A stretch of 64,000 bases of DNA from an uncultured Pseudomonadales bacterium (GTDB lineage Bacteria > Pseudomonadota > Gammaproteobacteria > Pseudomonadales > Azotimanducaceae). The stretch is from the NCBI GenBank assembly GCA_937921865.1, contig CAKZWF010000003.1, forward strand, positions 25,878 to 89,877, given 5' to 3'. The position numbers and the translations under genes are program-made. Below, one piece after another: positions 1 through 8,396 of this stretch (position 1 is its first letter; each line of letters opens with the position of its first letter). Below the pieces are notes generated by a model that did not search any database, had not been told where the DNA came from, and worked only from the letters and a program-made list of their open reading frames with translations.

Positions 1-630
1 TTCACGCTGCTGCCCCACGCAGCACTGGCGGCCATTGTGATCATTTCCGTCATCGGCCTGATGGACTTTTCTGACCTGAAGAGTCATTGGCACGTCTACC
101 GACAGGACACCATTACCCAGATGGTCACGCTGGTTACCGTGCTGGCGTTCGGGGTTGAAGCCGGACTGATCACCGGCGTCGCGTTGTCGATCGCGTTTTT
201 CGTCCGCAAGACCAGCAAACCTCACATCGCCATTGTCGGCAGAGTAGGTGACAGCGAACAGTTCCGCGCAGCCAAGCGCTACGATGTGGAAACTTTCGAA
301 CATGTCGCCGCTATCCGGGTTGACGAGAGCCTGTTCTTTGCCAATGCCAATCAGGTGGAAAACAAGATCCTGAAAATCATTCAGCGCCGCTCCGGCACGC
401 GTCACGTGGTACTGGTGTGTACGGCTGTGAACATGATTGATATCTCAGGTCTGGAGATGCTCTATCGGCTCAATCAGAATCTCGACCGGATGGGTGTGAC
501 GCTGCATTTTTCCGAGGTAAAGAACCCGGTCATGCGGCAACTGGAAGCTACCAACTTCGTAATGGAACTGACTGGCAGCGTGTTTTTCACCACCGACCAG
601 GCGATGAAAGACCTCAGCCAACGGCGCTGA
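1..630 (+). CDS. SulP-family anion transporter, C-terminal part (5' end outside window)
   Basis: The reading frame is open from base 1, so the gene begins upstream and only about 209 residues are visible. They contain the last membrane segments (AALAAIVIISVIGLM and a second stretch ending GVALSIAFFV), then a cytoplasmic STAS domain of about 110 residues. The STAS signature is visible as NMIDISGLEML, with the D-x-SG loop typical of SulP and anti-sigma-antagonist folds. SulP proteins are inner-membrane carriers for sulfate, bicarbonate or dicarboxylates. The substrate cannot be told from this end. The ORF-track start at 37 is internal. No strong terminator follows before the next same-strand gene at 708. 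Confidence 0.9.
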   Translation, partial: FTLLPHAALAAIVIISVIGLMDFSDLKSHWHVYRQDTITQMVTLVTVLAFGVEAGLITGVALSIAFFVRKTSKPHIAIVGRVGDSEQFRAAKRYDVETFEHVAAIRVDESLFFANANQVENKILKIIQRRSGTRHVVLVCTAVNMIDISGLEMLYRLNQNLDRMGVTLHFSEVKNPVMRQLEATNFVMELTGSVFFTTDQAMKDLSQRR

Positions 631-707
631 CATAGACCTTTATCGGGCCCAGCGCAGTCAGCCAGGGTATGATCCACACTGTCGTTCGCAATTCGTGACA
701 GACATTC

Positions 708-1934
708 ATGGAGCTGGATTCAGGTAGCGGCCTGTTATTGATCACACTCGGAGTGATGCTGACTCTGGGTCCGTTGATCAAGGCAGTCTGTCAGCGAATC
801 CGCATCCCGATATCTGTCGGTCATATCCTGCTTGGCCTCACGGTCGGGTCGATGCTCAAGCCGCTGGATGCACTGGCATCGCCGGTATTCGAAGGTTCAT
901 TCGCGGTCCTTGCCCAGCTTGGTATCGTTGCACTGCTGTTCCGGGTCGGCTTGCGCAGCCATACCAGTGCCCTGCTGGAAAAGCTGCCAGACGCCAGCGT
1001 GATCTGGATCGTCAACGTTGCCGGGACTTTCGGGGCTGGCTATCTTGTCGCGCGCTATGGCTTGGACTGGTCAATAGAAACCAGCCTGGTGATCGGCACC
1101 GCGTTTACCGCCACCAGCATCGCCGTGTCGCTGGCTGCCTGGGACGAATTGGGCATGGTGAATTCGGACACCGCAACAACCCTGCTCGATGTGGCAGAAC
1201 TTGACGATCTGTCTGCGGCAGTGCTGCTGGCCATACTCCTGGGTGCTCTGCCAGTGATGTTGAATGGCAGCAACGGATTATGGCTTCAGGTGGGCGCATC
1301 CTCTGTGACTGTGATGATCAAGCTGGCTGTGTTCATTCTCGGCTGTTATCTCTTTGCTCACTATTTCGAAGCCCCGTTTACCCACCTGAATCGCCAACTG
1401 GGTAATTCTCCGTTCTCGATGACCCTGTGCATTCTGGGTGTCGGCCTGGTCATCGCCGCCATCGCCGGAGCGCTGGGTTTTTCAATCGCTGTCGGCGCCT
1501 TTTTCGCTGGACTGGCTTTCAGCCGAGATCCGGAGGCCGTTCGTGAGGACGGTGGGTTCACTTACTTATATGAGTTTCTGACCCCGTTCTTTTTCATCCA
1601 TATCGGCATGCAGACGGACTTCAGCGTGCTGCTCCAGGCTGGTGACATTGGCCTGATCCTGTTTGCCGCTGCTGCCATCTCAAAGCTGTTGTTCACTGCT
1701 GCGCCCGCGTTGCTGTCCATGTCACGCGGCGACGCTGTGACCCTGGGTGTGAGCATGATTCCTCGCGCGGAGATTGCGCTGGTAGTCATCTACGAATGCC
1801 GCGCGATTGACAGCCGCATCGTTCCGCCGGAGGTATTTGCCGGAATGGTGCTGGTCTCATTGGCGACCAGCGTTCTGGCGCCTATTGTGTTGAGGCTGGT
1901 TTTGAACACTCAAAGTGGTACGCCCGAAACCTGA
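708..1934 (+). CDS. Cation:proton antiporter, CPA2/KefB-like membrane domain
   Basis: This 408-residue protein is almost entirely hydrophobic, with about 11-13 membrane segments from residue 8 to the end. It matches the Na+/H+ exchanger domain of the CPA2 family. Visible marks are the RIRIPISVGHILLGLTVG segment near the N terminus, an acidic VAELDDLSAAV segment in mid-protein, and a C-terminal MIPRAEIALVV helix resembling the family GMIPRGEV motif. There is no RCK/TrkA-N nucleotide-binding domain after the membrane part, so it is the short form rather than a full KefB/KefC. It probably exchanges K+ or Na+ for protons. The 77-bp gap to the SulP gene shows nothing clear. Confidence 0.85.
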   Translation: MELDSGSGLLLITLGVMLTLGPLIKAVCQRIRIPISVGHILLGLTVGSMLKPLDALASPVFEGSFAVLAQLGIVALLFRVGLRSHTSALLEKLPDASVIWIVNVAGTFGAGYLVARYGLDWSIETSLVIGTAFTATSIAVSLAAWDELGMVNSDTATTLLDVAELDDLSAAVLLAILLGALPVMLNGSNGLWLQVGASSVTVMIKLAVFILGCYLFAHYFEAPFTHLNRQLGNSPFSMTLCILGVGLVIAAIAGALGFSIAVGAFFAGLAFSRDPEAVREDGGFTYLYEFLTPFFFIHIGMQTDFSVLLQAGDIGLILFAAAAISKLLFTAAPALLSMSRGDAVTLGVSMIPRAEIALVVIYECRAIDSRIVPPEVFAGMVLVSLATSVLAPIVLRLVLNTQSGTPET

Positions 1935-1977
1935 AAAATGATAGCTTCAGCGCTGACAATGCTTCGGGGAGAAGACA

Positions 1978-3531
1978 GTGTATCCAGGAAAATGGGCGCA
2001 AGAGTGTCCTGACAAGCCCGCCCTCATTCATTCCGTGAACGGCGAAACGGTCACCCACCAACAACTCAATGACCGCTCAAACCAGCTCGCGCAGTTGATG
2101 TGGCACCAGGGTTTACGGCCCGGCGATCACATGGCCATCTTCATGGAAAACAATCTGCGCTACTTTGATGTCGTCTGGGCTGCAATGCGTTCAGGGCTGT
2201 ATATCACCACGATTAATCGTTATCTCACCGGTGAAGAGGCCGCCTATATCCTCGAAAACTGTGAAGCTCAGGTGCTCGTGACATCAAAGAAGCTTGCTGC
2301 AGTGGCTGAAGAACTTCTGGATGAGGCACCGCGATGTCAGCGCTGGCTGATGATTGATGGCGTCAGCGAGGGCTTCGAGTCATACGAGGACGCAATAGCC
2401 GCCTTTCCAGCCCAACCGCTGGCCGATGAGCCAAGCGGCGCCTTCATGCTCTACAGTTCCGGTACTACGGGCCGCCCGAAAGGCATCCTGCGGCCGCTGC
2501 CCGACAGCAAAATCCACGAAGACGCTGGCCCCGTTGGAGCGCTGCAGCGCGCGCTCTGGGGATTCGATGAGAACACCGTGTATCTGTCCACGGCCCCACT
2601 CTACCATTCTGCACCCATTGGCTTTACCACCGCGGCACTGGCTTTGGGCGGCACAGTCGTCGTAATGCCGAGATTTGATGAGGTCGGTGCGCTTGCCGCG
2701 ATAGAACAACACCGGGTCACTCACAGCCAATGGGTACCAACTATGTTTACCCGGATGTTGAAACTACCTGAAGCCGAACGCAGCGGATTCGACCTATCCA
2801 GTCATAAGGTTGCCATTCACGCAGCCGCACCCTGCCCGGCGGGCATCAAATCGCAGATGTTCGACTGGTGGGGCAACATTCTTTATGAGTACTACGGCGG
2901 CACCGAACTCAATGGACTGACTCATTGTGGTCCCGAAGAGTGGCTCGCTCACAAAGGCACGGTTGGCAAAGCTGTACTCGGCACCATCCACATCTGCGAC
3001 GAAGATGGTAACGAGTTGCCCAACGGAGAACCCGGTCTGGTTTACTTTGAACTGCCGGCAATGCCTTTTGAATATCTGAAAGACCCTGGCAAAACCAAAG
3101 ACGCCCAGCACCCGCAGCACGCCAACTGGAGCGCGCTGGGCGATGTCGGCTATCTTGACGACGACGGTTTTCTCTATCTGACCGACCGCGCCACCTTCAT
3201 GATCATTTCCGGCGGTGTGAACATTTACCCTCAGGAAATTGAAGACGCGATGGTCATGCATGCCAAAATCGCCGATGTTGCAGTTGTCGGTGTGCCTAAC
3301 GAAGAAATGGGTGAAGAAGTCAAAGCGGTTGTTCAGCTGGCCGAAAACATCCCTGCCAGCGACGAAGTTGCGGAGGAGCTCCTCGCTTTCGCACGTGAAC
3401 ACATCGCCCACTACAAATGCCCTCGTAGCATCGATTTCATGGACGAACTGCCCAGACTCCCGACCGGTAAACTCTACAAGCGGCTGCTCAAGGATGCCTA
3501 CTGGGGCAAAACGGGTTCAAAGATCGTGTGA
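1978..3531 (+). CDS. AMP-binding acyl-CoA synthetase (FadD-like)
   Basis: This 517-residue ANL-superfamily enzyme should activate a carboxylic acid to its acyl-CoA using ATP. The phosphate-binding loop YSSGTTGRPKG lies near residue 158. The adenylate-binding segment YYGGTELNGLTHCG is near 305, the hinge and A8 region DRATFMIISGGVNIYPQEIED near 402, and the C-terminal catalytic lysine in PRLPTGKLYKRLL. All hallmarks are intact. The start is GTG at 1978, preceded by GGGGAGAAGACA. The chain-length preference is not visible. It ends 4 bp before the convergent stop of the enoyl-CoA hydratase on the other strand, so the pair is arranged tail to tail. Confidence 0.92.
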   Translation: MYPGKWAQECPDKPALIHSVNGETVTHQQLNDRSNQLAQLMWHQGLRPGDHMAIFMENNLRYFDVVWAAMRSGLYITTINRYLTGEEAAYILENCEAQVLVTSKKLAAVAEELLDEAPRCQRWLMIDGVSEGFESYEDAIAAFPAQPLADEPSGAFMLYSSGTTGRPKGILRPLPDSKIHEDAGPVGALQRALWGFDENTVYLSTAPLYHSAPIGFTTAALALGGTVVVMPRFDEVGALAAIEQHRVTHSQWVPTMFTRMLKLPEAERSGFDLSSHKVAIHAAAPCPAGIKSQMFDWWGNILYEYYGGTELNGLTHCGPEEWLAHKGTVGKAVLGTIHICDEDGNELPNGEPGLVYFELPAMPFEYLKDPGKTKDAQHPQHANWSALGDVGYLDDDGFLYLTDRATFMIISGGVNIYPQEIEDAMVMHAKIADVAVVGVPNEEMGEEVKAVVQLAENIPASDEVAEELLAFAREHIAHYKCPRSIDFMDELPRLPTGKLYKRLLKDAYWGKTGSKIV

Positions 3532-3535
3532 TCCG

Positions 3536-4372
3536 CTATTCTGCATCCGCCACTCGACCACTGAGCTTCGCAACCTCGAGTTCACCTTCCCGGGTCTGGC
3601 CACCCATGTCGAGAAAGCGCTGCATATAGACGGGCGCGTCTTCGGTGCGCAGTAACTCCTGAAACAGGTACGCTTCTTCAAGCATGCCGCTTTTAAGGTC
3701 CGGGTGCCCTGCGTCTACGGAACGTTTGGCCAGGCGCACTGCCGCAACCGGAAAAGAAGCAATCCGTTTCGCCAGCTTGTCGACAAAGCCGCCAATCTCA
3801 TCCGCGGCGAAAATACGATTCAGATAACCCCACCGCTCAGCGGTTTCGGCATCGAGATCATCTGCGCCAAGAATGACTTCCAGCGCCCGCGCTCTGCCCA
3901 TCAGTCTCGGTAATCGCTGGGTACCAGTGCCGCCGGGAAGAATACCGATGGGCACTTCCATCTGATTGATCTTGGTTTTACCTGATACCCCGAAACGCAT
4001 GTCACAGCTGGCAGCAAGTTCGCTGCCACCGCCGCCCACCCGGCCTTCTATCTGGGCAATGGTGACTTTATCCATAGTCCGAAAACGTTCACACATCTGA
4101 TGAAAAGCATTGAGCTCGGTACCCCGGGTTGCTGGGGTATCGGTCGGGAAAGTCAGAATTGCCGAGACATCGAAATGCGCCAGAAAGAAATCCGGATCGG
4201 CGCTTTTCAGCACAACGACCGTCAGCTGATCATCAGCGCTGAGCTCCTGACTGAGCGAATCCAACTCCACAAAGAGTGCTGGCGTAATCAGATTGATCGG
4301 CGGATTGTCGATGATCACTGTGGCCATTCGGCCCGTAACGTTCACCTGCAGGTGTTGATAGTCATAACTCAC
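3536..4372 (-). CDS. Enoyl-CoA hydratase/isomerase family protein
   Basis: The crotonase-fold protein is 278 residues long if it starts at the GTG at 4372, which has GGAGGGG about 7 bases upstream. The longer 351-residue ORF adds a low-complexity N terminus translated from the neighbouring tandem repeat and is rejected. Both acidic residues of the crotonase active site appear present: Glu in GGGGSELAASCD and Glu in INQMEVPIGILPGGTGTQRL. It can therefore plausibly hydrate 2-enoyl-CoA. A substrate-loop histidine (LAHFDVSAI) replaces the more usual AG-D segment. It is convergent with the acyl-CoA synthetase and divergent from the M20 operon. Confidence 0.88.
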   Translation of the reverse strand: MSYDYQHLQVNVTGRMATVIIDNPPINLITPALFVELDSLSQELSADDQLTVVVLKSADPDFFLAHFDVSAILTFPTDTPATRGTELNAFHQMCERFRTMDKVTIAQIEGRVGGGGSELAASCDMRFGVSGKTKINQMEVPIGILPGGTGTQRLPRLMGRARALEVILGADDLDAETAERWGYLNRIFAADEIGGFVDKLAKRIASFPVAAVRLAKRSVDAGHPDLKSGMLEEAYLFQELLRTEDAPVYMQRFLDMGGQTREGELEVAKLSGRVADAE

Positions 4373-4433
4373 GATGGATTCCCCTCCTGTGGATACTGAC
4401 TCGACTATAGCGCCACCTGCGCGCTGCCAACAG

Positions 4434-4563
4434 AAGCACCTGCTGCGGACTGCCAAAAAAGGCGCCTGCTGCGGGCTGCCAAATAAAGCGCCTGCTGCGG
4501 ACTGCAAAATAAAGCGTCTGCTGCGAGCTGCCAAAAAAGGCGCCTGCTGCGGGCTGCCAAATA
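4434..4563. repeat. Five imperfect 25-27 bp tandem repeats
   Basis: Five consecutive units resemble AAGGCGCCTGCTGCGGGCTG followed by CCAAATA. Units lie at 4434-4458, 4459-4485, 4486-4511, 4512-4536 and 4537-4563. Units 2 and 5 are identical, and 1 and 4 are closely similar, so units 1-2 and 4-5 form a repeated dimer. A degenerate partial unit seems to precede at about 4411. The tract fills the space between two divergent genes and has no spacers. Both strands are open through it, which creates artificial N-terminal extensions in the ORF track. Confidence 0.9.
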
Positions 4564-4628
4564 AAGAGATGCTGGAGCCAGCGCAGTTCAATTACGGCAT
4601 AATCTTTACCAATCTCGGAGGCAGAAAG

Positions 4629-5819
4629 ATGAACAACTGGGACGCAACCCGCAGCGCGATACTCAACCGCATCGACGACCTGGCAGATGAACTGGTCACC
4701 GTGTCCAGATCCATTCACGCTCATCCCGAACTCGCGTTCGAAGAACACCACGCCGCCGGGCTGTTGAGTGACACCCTGGAAGATCACGGGCTGTCGGTGA
4801 AGCGTGGTGTCTACACCCTGGATACCGCATTCGAAACTCAGCTGGCAACCCGGGGCGATGGACCCAACGCAGCCATTCTGGCCGAGTACGACGCACTGCC
4901 GGGGATTGGCCACGCCTGCGGTCACAACCTGATCGCGACGGCAGCGCTGGGCGCCACCCTTGGCCTGCAGGCGGTCGCTTCCGAGCTGCCGGGAACCCTT
5001 ACCCTGCTGGGCACGCCGGCTGAGGAGAGAGGTGGCGGCAAAGAGCTGATGGCCCGCGCCGGTGCGTTTGACACAGTCAGCGCGGCGATGATGATTCACC
5101 CTGCCGGCGTCAATCTGACCAGCATGCCCTGTATCTGTGTCGCGGAAGTGGAAGTGATTTATCACGGCCGCTCAGCCCACGCCTCAGCGATGCCTCATCG
5201 CGGCATCAACGCTCTCGACGGCCTGCTGCTCGCGTATCAGGCGATTTCCAATCTTCGCCAGCACATTCGCGACAACGAGCGCATCCACGGCATCGTCACT
5301 GAAGGCGGTCAGGCACCAAATATTGTGCCGGATCGTGCAGTTGGCAATTTTTATGTGCGCGCCGCAGACGAAAAGAAGCTGGCGGCGCTCAAACCACGAG
5401 TGCAGGCCTGTTTTGAGGCTGGCGCAAAAGGTAGCGGCGCAGAAGTAGAAGTGCGCTGGGCAAATGTCGATTACCTGGACCTGAACACCAACTGGCCGCT
5501 GGCGGAGTGTTTCGAAAAACACGGCGAATCGATTGGCCGGGAATTTCTGCACCCGGACGCGCTCGGCGGCGCCGGCAGCACAGATATGGGTAATGTCAGC
5601 TATCGGGTACCGTCCATCCATCCCATGCTCGCATCAGCCCCGGCAAACGTGGTCATCCACCATCCGGACTTCGCCCAGTGGGCGGGTTCTGAGATGGGTG
5701 ACGCCGCAGCGCTGGACGGCGCAAAGATTCTGGCGCTGACCGCAGCCGAGTATCTGCGCTCAAAAGATCTGCAGCAGCAGGTAGAGCAGTCATTTTCGGT
5801 TTCCGCAGGATTGAGCTGA
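4629..5819 (+). CDS. M20-family amidohydrolase / carboxypeptidase-like (AbgB/ACY1L2 type)
   Basis: The 396-residue protein begins at ATG 4629 with GGAGGCAGAAAG in front. The longer ORF-track start at 4374 runs through the tandem repeat and is rejected. Zinc-ligand regions typical of M20D peptidases are visible: HAHPELAFEE near residue 25, YDALPGIGHACGHN near 80-90 and GTPAEERGGGKE near 130. A dimerisation domain follows, with YHGRSAHAS at its start, then a terminal HHPDFA. Family members hydrolyse N-acyl or aminoacyl amides, for example p-aminobenzoyl-glutamate or small dipeptides. It is the first gene of a compact operon: the next start codon directly abuts its stop. Confidence 0.88.
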   Translation: MNNWDATRSAILNRIDDLADELVTVSRSIHAHPELAFEEHHAAGLLSDTLEDHGLSVKRGVYTLDTAFETQLATRGDGPNAAILAEYDALPGIGHACGHNLIATAALGATLGLQAVASELPGTLTLLGTPAEERGGGKELMARAGAFDTVSAAMMIHPAGVNLTSMPCICVAEVEVIYHGRSAHASAMPHRGINALDGLLLAYQAISNLRQHIRDNERIHGIVTEGGQAPNIVPDRAVGNFYVRAADEKKLAALKPRVQACFEAGAKGSGAEVEVRWANVDYLDLNTNWPLAECFEKHGESIGREFLHPDALGGAGSTDMGNVSYRVPSIHPMLASAPANVVIHHPDFAQWAGSEMGDAAALDGAKILALTAAEYLRSKDLQQQVEQSFSVSAGLS

Positions 5820-6356
5820 GTGACGAGCTGGATTTTCGGCTACGGTTCTCTGATCTGGCGACCGGATATCCCGTTCGAACGCCAGCAGCCCGCCCGGATT
5901 TACGGCTGGCAACGGCGTTTCTGGCAGGGTTCACACGACCATCGCGGCCTGCCGGATGCCCCCGGGCGAGTGGTTACCCTGGTGCCTGAAGCGGCAGCTT
6001 ACTGCGACGGCATGGCTTATCAGGTAGCAGCTGAAGTCATCGCTGAAGTTTTCGAAACCCTTGATCACCGGGAGAAGAATGGCTACCAGCGCTTCGACGT
6101 CGACCTGCATTTCGGCGAACAGCCACCGACCCCCGGGTTGGTCTACATTGCCCCACAGGACAACCATGCTTACCTCGGTCCGGCCTCCACCCGGCAGATC
6201 GCAACCCAGATTCTTACCAGCGCCGGTCCCAGCGGTCACAACGTCGACTATCTGCTGGCGTTGGCAGACGCGTTGCGCTCGCTCGACGCTGACGACCCGC
6301 ACGTCTTTGAACTCGAAGCCGAAGTAGTCAGGAACAGCACAGAGAAACGCCCATGA
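5820..6356 (+). CDS. ChaC-like gamma-glutamylcyclotransferase
   Basis: This 178-residue protein begins with the ChaC hallmark FGYGSLIWRPD and the RIYGWQRRFWQGS segment. The catalytic glutamate is visible in LDHREKNGY near residue 85. ChaC enzymes cleave the gamma-glutamyl bond of glutathione, giving 5-oxoproline and Cys-Gly, in the cytosol. The GTG start at 5820 immediately follows the TGA of the M20 gene, and its own stop overlaps the next ATG by 4 bases, so translation is probably coupled. Its place between an amidohydrolase and an acyl-CoA dehydrogenase is unusual. It might process glutathione or a gamma-glutamyl conjugate, but that is inference. Confidence 0.92.
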   Translation: MTSWIFGYGSLIWRPDIPFERQQPARIYGWQRRFWQGSHDHRGLPDAPGRVVTLVPEAAAYCDGMAYQVAAEVIAEVFETLDHREKNGYQRFDVDLHFGEQPPTPGLVYIAPQDNHAYLGPASTRQIATQILTSAGPSGHNVDYLLALADALRSLDADDPHVFELEAEVVRNSTEKRP

Positions 6357-7546
6357 ATGTCAGCTTCAGCCCCGAACACCAGGCCTTCCGCGATGAGGTG
6401 AGGCGCTTTCTTGATCGTGCCCTGGACAGTGAGCTGCGCGAAGCGCAGGCCCGCTGCCCCGGTATTTTTCTCGACTACGACTTCAACATCCGCTGGCACC
6501 GGATCCTGCACAAGCAGGGCTGGGTGGCACCAGCCTGGCCCCGGCAATATGGCGGCACCGGCTGGGATCTGACTCAGCGTTATCTGTGGACCCGGGAGAC
6601 TACCCTGGCCGGAGCCCCCAGCCTTGCGCCGATGGGTCTGGGCATGTGCGGCCCGATGCTCATTGGCTGCGGGTCCCAGGGCCAGAAAGACTATTACCTG
6701 CCACGTATTCTCTCCGGCGAGGATTACTGGTGCCAGGGCTACTCAGAACCCGCATCCGGATCTGATCTGGCCTCGCTGAAACTCCAGGCACGTCAGGAAG
6801 GCGAGCACCTGGTGCTCAACGGCAGCAAGATCTGGACAACCCATGCCCATGTTGCCAACCGCATGTTCTGCCTGGTGCGCAGTGACGATACCGGCAAACC
6901 CCAGCAGGGAATCACCTTTTTACTGCTGGACATGGCTAGCCCAGGCATCAGCGTCGAGCCGATTGTGTTCGCATCCGGCACCCATGAGGTCAATCAGGTG
7001 TTCTTTGACGACGTCCGGGTGCCGGTGACCAATGTCGTCGGTGAGCTTAACCAGGGCTGGCAGGTGGCCAAGTACCTGCTGGAATTCGAACGTGGCGGAG
7101 GCGGTACAGCCGCCCAGCAGAGCGCGCTGGATCGGGTACGCAAACTGGCCGCAGGGGTCACCACGGACTCGGGCACACTGCTCGAAGATCCGGACTATAA
7201 ATCCCGCCTGGATCGCACCGAGATCGAACTCCAAGCGGTGCAATACACCGAACTGCGAATCATGGCCGCACTTTCCAAAGGACAGAATCCCGGACCGGAG
7301 TCTTCCATCATGAAAAATCTCGGCGCAAATCTCAGCCAGCGTATTACCGAACTGGCACTGGAGGCTGTCGGTGACTACATCACCCCGGATCAGCCCTGGC
7401 AGCCCGGCAACAACGCACAACCGCTCGGACCAGCTGGCGGCAGCACGGCCCTGCCGAGATATTTCAACCTGCGCGCCAGCTCCATTGCCGGGGGCAGCAA
7501 CGAGGTGCAGAAAAACATTGTCGCCAAGCTGGTGCTTGGCCTGTGA
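6353..7546 (+). CDS. Acyl-CoA dehydrogenase
   Basis: The 397-residue FAD enzyme oxidises an acyl-CoA to the 2-enoyl-CoA. The N-terminal helical domain has WVAPAWPRQYGGTGW near residue 62. The FAD/substrate segment is CQGYSEPASGSDLASL near 127, followed by LNGSKIWTTHAH. The C-terminal helix ends with IAGGSNEVQKNIVAKLVLGL. This is the FadE-like group whose C-terminal motif lacks the MCAD-type Tyr-Glu, so the catalytic base cannot be placed with certainty. ATG overlaps the ChaC stop as ATGA. A hydratase follows after 21 bases, consistent with two successive beta-oxidation steps from one transcript. Confidence 0.92.
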   Translation: MNVSFSPEHQAFRDEVRRFLDRALDSELREAQARCPGIFLDYDFNIRWHRILHKQGWVAPAWPRQYGGTGWDLTQRYLWTRETTLAGAPSLAPMGLGMCGPMLIGCGSQGQKDYYLPRILSGEDYWCQGYSEPASGSDLASLKLQARQEGEHLVLNGSKIWTTHAHVANRMFCLVRSDDTGKPQQGITFLLLDMASPGISVEPIVFASGTHEVNQVFFDDVRVPVTNVVGELNQGWQVAKYLLEFERGGGGTAAQQSALDRVRKLAAGVTTDSGTLLEDPDYKSRLDRTEIELQAVQYTELRIMAALSKGQNPGPESSIMKNLGANLSQRITELALEAVGDYITPDQPWQPGNNAQPLGPAGGSTALPRYFNLRASSIAGGSNEVQKNIVAKLVLGL

Positions 7547-7567
7547 ATTGTTCATCTGGAGCACGTT

Positions 7568-8311
7568 ATGACTGACCCCTTGATCACCCACACCGACCAG
7601 GACGGCGTGAGCATCCTGAGCCTGAACCGACCCGAGGTACTGAACGCGCTGTCGCCAAACCTGTTTGTCGAGCTGCGCGAACATCTGGATGCACTGGCCA
7701 CCCAGACCGAGGAGATCGGTTGTGTGATATTGCGAGGCGAAGGCCGCTCTTTCTCCGCAGGCAACGATCTGAAAGCCATTCAGTCCGGTGAGCGCCCACC
7801 CAGCCCGCATTTTCAGGCGGAAACACTGGAGGCGATTGAAGCGCTGCCACAACCGGTGATCGCCGCAGTTCAGGGCCACTGCTACACCGGCTCTCTGGAA
7901 CTGGCTCTGGCGTGTGATCTGATGATCGCCGGGACATCTGCCCGATTTGCCGACACTCACGGCAAATGGGGCATGTCGCCCACCTGGGGTATGAGTCAGC
8001 GCCTGCCTCGGCGAGTGGGCATCGTCACCGCCAAAGAGCTGATGTTCAGCGGTCGGGTCGTTTCAGGAGATGAGGCGGTGGCTATCGGTCTGGCAAATCG
8101 CTGTGTTCCAGACGAACAGCTGCTCGAATCTGCGCTGGAGATGGCGCGCAGTTTCCTGACGAATTCCTGGTTCACGCTGCGCATGGACAAAGCGCTGGTG
8201 AATGGCGGTGCTGATCACACCCTGAAAGCAGGTCTTGAGTTTGAACGAGCCACCAGTCCCGGCGCCGGTCCGGATATGGCCGAACGCCTGGGCGGGTTCG
8301 GCAAAAACTGA
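7568..8311 (+). CDS. Enoyl-CoA hydratase/isomerase family protein
   Basis: This 247-residue crotonase-fold protein carries the oxyanion-hole segments FSAGNDLKAI and TGSLELALACD. The first catalytic Glu position (SLELAL) is kept. The second is in ADTHGKWGMSPTWGMSQRL, where His/Gly stand instead of the usual Glu. It may therefore be an isomerase or another crotonase-type enzyme rather than a classical hydratase. ATG 7568 follows GGAGCACGTT. It is the last gene of the M20/ChaC/dehydrogenase/hydratase operon. A stem-loop follows before the convergent ClpP-like gene. Confidence 0.88.
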   Translation: MTDPLITHTDQDGVSILSLNRPEVLNALSPNLFVELREHLDALATQTEEIGCVILRGEGRSFSAGNDLKAIQSGERPPSPHFQAETLEAIEALPQPVIAAVQGHCYTGSLELALACDLMIAGTSARFADTHGKWGMSPTWGMSQRLPRRVGIVTAKELMFSGRVVSGDEAVAIGLANRCVPDEQLLESALEMARSFLTNSWFTLRMDKALVNGGADHTLKAGLEFERATSPGAGPDMAERLGGFGKN

Positions 8312-8359
8312 GGCAGGAGAGCGCCCGCTACCCGCGGATACCGGTCCTTATCGCTGACA

Positions 8360-8379
8360 GGCGGATGTCCGGATCCGCC
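8360..8379. terminator. Stem-loop between convergent genes
   Basis: GGCGGAT and ATCCGCC form a 7-bp stem around a GTCCGG loop. It sits between the stop of the hydratase operon and the stop of the ClpP-like gene on the other strand. There is no good T-tract on either side, so it is only a weak candidate for a bidirectional terminator. Confidence 0.4.
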
Positions 8380-8396
8380 CCCAGCCGAACGTCCTA

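Noticed and set aside
4434-4563. CRISPR-like array
   Set aside because: The units are contiguous without spacers, and no cas genes are in the window; it is a plain tandem repeat.
4362-5165. 267-residue minus-strand ORF opposite the M20 gene
   Set aside because: It lies antisense to the M20 gene and runs into the tandem repeat, its composition is low-complexity, and the M20 protein on the plus strand has clear family motifs.
6920-7960. 346-residue minus-strand ORF
   Set aside because: It overlaps the acyl-CoA dehydrogenase and hydratase on the other strand and shows no family motif.
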